This document shows, piece by piece, positions 19,301-21,872 of a DNA stretch of 21,872 bases (position 1 is its first letter; every line of letters begins with the position of its first letter). Below the pieces are notes generated by a model. That model did not search any database. It was not told the DNA's origin and saw only the letters and a program-made list of their open reading frames with translations. Both the position numbers and the translations under genes were made by a program. The stretch is from a virus: the IMG/VR virus record IMGVR_UViG_3300047550_002151, positions 1 to 21,872 of that record; one strand, written 5' to 3'.

Positions 19301-20512
19301 TACTTTTACTACCTGGTAGTTTGACCTTAAAACGTTTCCTCCGGTTCCATTTACTACCCTTGAAACAAGTTTCTGGCCTATTTCTAAAATAACAGATCCA
19401 CCTTTTAATAAGGTTTCAATCGTTCCTTCTGTGTCGTTCCATCCTACATTCCCGACCGCTTGAGTATATTCAGTCGGTGTAGTATCGAATTGATAATATC
19501 CACCACTTACTCCATACTCACCTAAATTGACATTACCAGTAGCTCCTGTGTATGGTACTTTAGCAGGTTCTAAACTCCATACAGCTGCGCCAGTTGTAGC
19601 GTCTGTACAAGTATAAATATCTCCGTTATCTAAAATCCACCGGCTACCTATTACAAATCCTTTAGAGTCATCATCGGTAACACTTGGAGCAAATGTAAAA
19701 TTGTGAGAAACTTCACGGATAGTTAATCCGTCTTGTTCCATTGTGTATAACCTTCCTGCTTCCCATTTTAATTCATAATCAACGGAACATTTTAAAGCTA
19801 TTCCTTTTGATCCTCCATTGCCTGCGTCTGTGGTTCCCTCTTGTAATTTAGAACCGTTATCCATTAAAATCTTACCACCGGCACCAAGAATTACATCAGC
19901 GTCATTAATTAACTGAATATCGTTAGTAGTCGTATTTCCTACATCTGTGACATCTTGCAAAGACTGTGCAACAGCCGCAGTAGTCTGAGTGGTTGAATCA
20001 GGGAAAGTTAATCCGGCTGAAGTTACTTGCATAGTACTTAGAGTATCATTATCAACTATTGAAAGTCGATTATACTCAAGTAAACCATATTCAGTACCTG
20101 CATTATTCTCAACTCCGAAATATGCTCCTGACATCTCAGAATCATAAGTTCCGTCATTTGCTATAATACTATTATTTCCTATATCTATATTTCCTGTTGC
20201 TCCTGTGTATGGTACTTTATCATCTAAAGCATTCTGCAGGTCAGTTTGATTCGATAAGGTACCAGTAATCTGTCCCCATGTCAAAGAGCCCCCGCCTACC
20301 TGAACATAAGCACCATCCCAACGGTATATAAAATTAGTATCTTCTGTAACGTATAAAATACCTTCTTCACCTTGAGCAGGTAGTGAAACATAGTCAGCAT
20401 AAAACAAAACAGAAGTCGTAAGACCTCCGTTAACATAGACATCAACAGGAGTTCCGTTTTCGTCTATTGTTACTTTTACATCTGGAGAATTGTAAATATT
20501 AATTGGCTGCAT
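16400..20512 (-). CDS. Large modular tail fibre / receptor-binding protein
   Basis: 1370 residues, low in Cys, rich in Gly, Thr, Ser and Asn, built from repeated beta-rich modules. Residues 1-90 form the likely attachment end. VPYTGATGN occurs at 99-107 and 319-327. A segment about 320-520 looks like a common phage tail domain (GNVGWNDTEGTIE ... LYLSPTTAGKVT). TGTGT...AYFN repeats lie at 598-670. GYKLDVNGTAR occurs at 840-850, 971-981 and 1126-1136. A 50-residue block 'TAS.AIARG...NPTF.NGAFTGVSNY' occurs twice (691-741, 990-1041). 'RPRMTTTQRDAISSPANGL' lies at 1249-1267, and the conserved end 'DGYTLKQVVKALRNTGILA' closes the protein. No self-cleaving S74 domain is seen. It would bind the host surface. 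Confidence 0.88.
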   Translation of the reverse strand: MQPINIYNSPDVKVTIDENGTPVDVYVNGGLTTSVLFYADYVSLPAQGEEGILYVTEDTNFIYRWDGAYVQVGGGSLTWGQITGTLSNQTDLQNALDDKVPYTGATGNIDIGNNSIIANDGTYDSEMSGAYFGVENNAGTEYGLLEYNRLSIVDNDTLSTMQVTSAGLTFPDSTTQTTAAVAQSLQDVTDVGNTTTNDIQLINDADVILGAGGKILMDNGSKLQEGTTDAGNGGSKGIALKCSVDYELKWEAGRLYTMEQDGLTIREVSHNFTFAPSVTDDDSKGFVIGSRWILDNGDIYTCTDATTGAAVWSLEPAKVPYTGATGNVNLGEYGVSGGYYQFDTTPTEYTQAVGNVGWNDTEGTIETLLKGGSVILEIGQKLVSRVVNGTGGNVLRSNYQVVKVTGAQGQRLQVNLAQGNNDANSADTLGLIAENISNNQSGFIVTSGIISEINTTGSLQSETWADGDPLYLSPTTAGKVTNVKPQAPNHTVIIGFVVYAHSVHGKIFVKIDNGYELDELHNVKINTPLNGQVLRYNGTTFVWENSNDSDNLTFNAPLSRSVNAISISQASGSTNGYLSSTDWSTFNNKQNALTNPVTGTGTNNEIAYFNTTGSTIGSLSTATYPSLTELSYVKGVTSAIQTQLNGKQATLTNPITGTGTSGQVAYFNGTTTQTGSATLTYSPTTSLLVNNSVTASGAIARGTNLTPTLTAAANNDTLIALDINPTFNNGAFTGVSNYGIRINYQNTASYTPTENSIVNIVNDNTGGLNNQYVQIQFSSRGSAGSSYAVSKIISLQESSNTGASLIFNNRSSAGTFNDVFRIFANGNTLIQTGGTFTDSGYKLDVNGTARVQDILTVTTGTAKGIVFAGTKIVESNNQSSYTQILIQPNSGDKSAVFLFAPSGTNTASVMEFYNSSSLSSTDRHIFKNNNGLLQIGADGSSKSIEFISNNSSIFRLFSNGNLAIGTTTDSGYKLDVNGTARIQNQLTTSGSITASSAIARGVYFNNTLVAAANNDVLVGLDIAPTFTNGAFTGVSNYALRINGNTIINNLGGVTNNSFTFSTSSTKPAILYNSNGYMLRASTDATELYIQATNYLVLTNSGNEFVLRPSYAYYSAGLMVGSSTNSGYKLDVNGTARVQGNFTQSGTSSISQLGFINNSTVGVYSNGPSAGSASIIIGCVSNSGHTAIFTKGNNAGSTAIRITDQNIGSSVNHFLVDSVGASGFGLPNGTTTVNASAQVEIVSTTKGFLRPRMTTTQRDAISSPANGLTVYDTTVNTPSIYQSSAWTYMVTSSNYDGLNIAFGSSTGTKIGTSTSQKIGFWNATPIVQPTTAVAAATLTGGGGTTLTDTDTFDGYTLKQVVKALRNTGILA
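17100..18445. repeat. Internal repeat modules of the tail fibre gene
   Basis: Copies of a roughly 40-base conserved block encoding GYKLDVNGTAR lie near 17105-17137, 17570-17602 and 17963-17995. A longer module of about 155 bases is present at 18290-18445 and 17390-17545, with diverged DNA but clearly matching protein. The copies have drifted, so the duplications are not recent. They are likely sites for recombination and fibre shuffling. Confidence 0.75.
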
Positions 20513-20849
20513 TTACTGTACCGTTATAAAATATGATATTTCCGTTTATACGAACCTGACCAGAATACTTTAACTGGTAGTAGTATTCTCCTTCGTTTAT
20601 ATTAGAATCACTTGCACCTATTGTAATGTCTAATACGTTTGAATTTAGAACAAGTCCTGAAGTAGAATCCAATTCAAATACATTCTTCTTATCTCCGAAA
20701 TTCTTTTTAACAATGAAAGTAAAATAATTTGCAGGATAGATATAAGGATCACCATTTTCGTCTTTGAAAGTAAAAGAAATGGTTTCCTGGCAATTAACTC
20801 TTTTAAAGAGCTTTAAAGTTCCTTCGCCTCCAAATGTTACCTTATTCAT
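20499..20849 (-). CDS. Small beta-rich tail/baseplate-type protein
   Basis: 116 residues, beta-rich, with the pattern 'ISFTFKDENGDPYI', 'FTFIVKKNFG', 'NVLDITIGASDSNINEGEYYYQLKYSG' and a final 'GNIIFYNGTVN'. This resembles the small N-terminal beta-sandwich seen in baseplate upper proteins (BppU-like) and in proteins encoded just before tail fibres, which attach the fibre to the tail. It starts 8 bases inside the end of the adaptor gene and overlaps the fibre gene by 14 bases. The family is a moderate guess. A structural tail role fits the position. Confidence 0.6.
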   Translation of the reverse strand: MNKVTFGGEGTLKLFKRVNCQETISFTFKDENGDPYIYPANYFTFIVKKNFGDKKNVFELDSTSGLVLNSNVLDITIGASDSNINEGEYYYQLKYSGQVRINGNIIFYNGTVNAAN

Positions 20850-21381
20850 TTGTTATTATAGCTTTATTAACTTGAATCAAAACGTCTGATTTCTTATCTA
20901 TGGAAGTAATCGCAAATCCAAAAACATCTGTACACTTTTCCTTATACAAAGGATATTTTGTTCCATCGTTTGCAATCTCAACTCTTAAAAAATTCAACAT
21001 CCTTTCTTTATAAAAGATGCTCTTTTCTCTTATGTTCTTTTCAAATGCAGCTAATTCTAAATTAGGCAGTACATTAGAATTATCATCCCTAAATTGTCTT
21101 ATCCCCGTAGGCGTAGCGTCAGCATTTGAAAACTTCAAATACTCGAAGTAAGTCAGCCATGATAAGTAATCTTTTATATATGGATCATAAAGAGATTCGT
21201 TATCAGCTGTTAAAGTATCTGAATCGTATTGGCTTTCTATTTCTTCGTAATACTCACCGCCGATTAAATCCTTTAATGTATCCTGTGCAATCTTTAGACA
21301 AAGGTTATATTTTTTGTCGTTTGTATTTAAAGACAAAAAACAAGCCTCGTTAAGATATCCGACTGGTATAAGATTTATCAT
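20842..21381 (-). CDS. Putative head-tail adaptor (DUF6712-like)
   Basis: 179 residues from the ATG at 21379-21381, 5 bases after the portal stop. A TTG start 33 bases upstream would overlap the portal gene and is not needed. The helical N-terminal half 'KYNLCLKIAQDTLKDLIGG' and 'YYEEIESQY', then 'LYDPYIKDYLSWLTYFEYL' and 'TPTGIRQFRDDNS', resembles the adaptor/ring proteins of Bacteroidetes phages (DUF6712-like), which sit below the portal and close the head. The place immediately after a portal gene supports this. The identification is by pattern and context, so moderate. Confidence 0.62.
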   Translation of the reverse strand: MINLIPVGYLNEACFLSLNTNDKKYNLCLKIAQDTLKDLIGGEYYEEIESQYDSDTLTADNESLYDPYIKDYLSWLTYFEYLKFSNADATPTGIRQFRDDNSNVLPNLELAAFEKNIREKSIFYKERMLNFLRVEIANDGTKYPLYKEKCTDVFGFAITSIDKKSDVLIQVNKAIITNE

Positions 21382-21386
21382 GTCTT

Positions 21387-21872
21387 TTATGCTTCTTCTG
21401 GTGTTATTAACCAAGCATCAACGTCAGCATCGGTAAACCCGAAGCCATTCTTAAGAAGTTGTTTTGCCTGATCGAATGTTAATTCCTCTTTATTAAACTT
21501 TCGAACTATTCTCTGTATTCCCTGAAGTTGTCTTCCGGTTAGATTCTTAAGCGAATCATTTACCTGTTGTTCTGCTGTTTGAGATATAGCGTTTATAGGA
21601 GTAATAGACTGAAGGTCCGCAAAGCCAGGTATATTCTGTTTTGCAAATTCAATCTTTGCCTCTGGTGATAGAATCTCCCAGAACTTGTCATCTATAACTA
21701 CTGGAGTGCTTACAGGTGAATAGTTTAATATCTTAACTTCTGCTGTGATACCCATCATCGGCAGAAGGATTTCATTATAAAATTGTTCTAATTTTCTCTG
21801 ACGTGAAGCTACACGGGACTGCATCAACTCTACAGCTTTTTGAATAGAATTACCATCAGAACCGAGTGAACT
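21387..21872 (-). CDS. Portal protein, C-terminal part (cut by window edge)
   Basis: The frame is open from the right edge to the TAA/TGA-type end at 21387, giving 161 residues with no true start in the window. The TTG or ATG near 21822-21827 is internal. The segment 'IQKAVELMQSRVASRQRKLEQFYNEILLPMMGI' spans the edge. Together with a final 'LKNLTGRQLQGIQRIVRKFNKEEL...AKQLLKNGFGFTDADVDAWLI' helix pair it matches the wing/crown C-terminus of many phage portal proteins. The portal forms the dodecameric ring through which terminase drives DNA. The gene lies far from terminase in this window, which is unusual. Confidence 0.72.
   Translation of the reverse strand, partial: SSLGSDGNSIQKAVELMQSRVASRQRKLEQFYNEILLPMMGITAEVKILNYSPVSTPVVIDDKFWEILSPEAKIEFAKQNIPGFADLQSITPINAISQTAEQQVNDSLKNLTGRQLQGIQRIVRKFNKEELTFDQAKQLLKNGFGFTDADVDAWLITPEEA

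Noticed and set aside
16400-20512. Diversity-generating retroelement acting on the tail fibre
   Set aside because: No reverse transcriptase and no template repeat are present in the window, and the fibre end lacks a C-type lectin fold.

Overview
This window reads as the interior of a tailed double-stranded DNA bacteriophage (or prophage) of a Bacteroidetes host, most likely of the Flavobacteriia. The sequence is visibly AT-rich. Several promoters match the Bacteroidetes-type pattern (TTG or TTTG, 19-21 bases, TAnnTTTG) rather than the E. coli one. Shine-Dalgarno sequences are mostly absent. The large tail-fibre protein carries the GYKLDVNGTAR modules that I associate with Bacteroidetes phages and secreted proteins. 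I see no integrase, CI-type repressor, tRNA, rRNA, CRISPR array or insertion sequence, so lifestyle cannot be decided from this window.

Layout. Nearly everything is read leftwards (minus strand) in tightly packed, overlapping gene trains. (1) Right end, 21872 to about 14087: a late-type train. It starts with the C-terminal part of a portal protein cut by the window edge, then a probable head-tail adaptor, a small beta-rich protein, a 1370-residue tail fibre, and a run of small proteins. These include an XhlA-like coiled-coil/membrane protein, an 80-residue HExxH metalloprotease-like protein, a two-helix holin-like protein and a spanin-like protein. The train ends with a metallophosphoesterase. 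(2) 13340-14106: a two-gene island on the opposite strand with a peptidase M15 endolysin and a YfiM-like membrane protein. It converges on, and overlaps by 20 bases, the metallophosphoesterase gene. (3) 13182 to about 4229: an early-type train of many small unknown genes plus a recombination/replication set. The recognisable members are an Erf-family annealing protein, a YqaJ/lambda-exo-like exonuclease, a HTH replication initiator, a DnaB-like ATPase, a C5-cytosine methyltransferase, a small protein with an SSB-like tail, and a NinG/Rap recombination nuclease. (4) About 4094 to 422: a packaging block with two small proteins of phage-associated type, a ParB/adenine-methyltransferase fusion, and the small and large terminase subunits. 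(5) 1-325: the start of a tail-assembly-chaperone-like gene that runs off the left edge.

How the parts work together. Erf and the exonuclease form a two-component recombination system. The HTH initiator and the ATPase would start replication, with the exonuclease, Erf and NinG processing branched DNA. Two methyltransferases without any restriction enzyme suggest protection of phage DNA from host restriction. Terminase packages DNA into heads built from proteins encoded beyond both window edges. Two separate small gene sets, one late leftward and one rightward, supply lysis.

The most interesting unexplained signals are two compact promoter-hairpin-terminator units that look like small RNA genes (350-418 on the plus strand and about 4106-4217 on the minus strand). 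Others are a palindrome-rich leader in front of the replication initiator, repeated TTGA stop/start overlaps, a large terminase with no ATG start, a pair of proteins ending in the same SSB-like tail, and a three-copy perfect 21-base repeat inside the methyltransferase. All functions are read by eye from motifs; no database search was possible.
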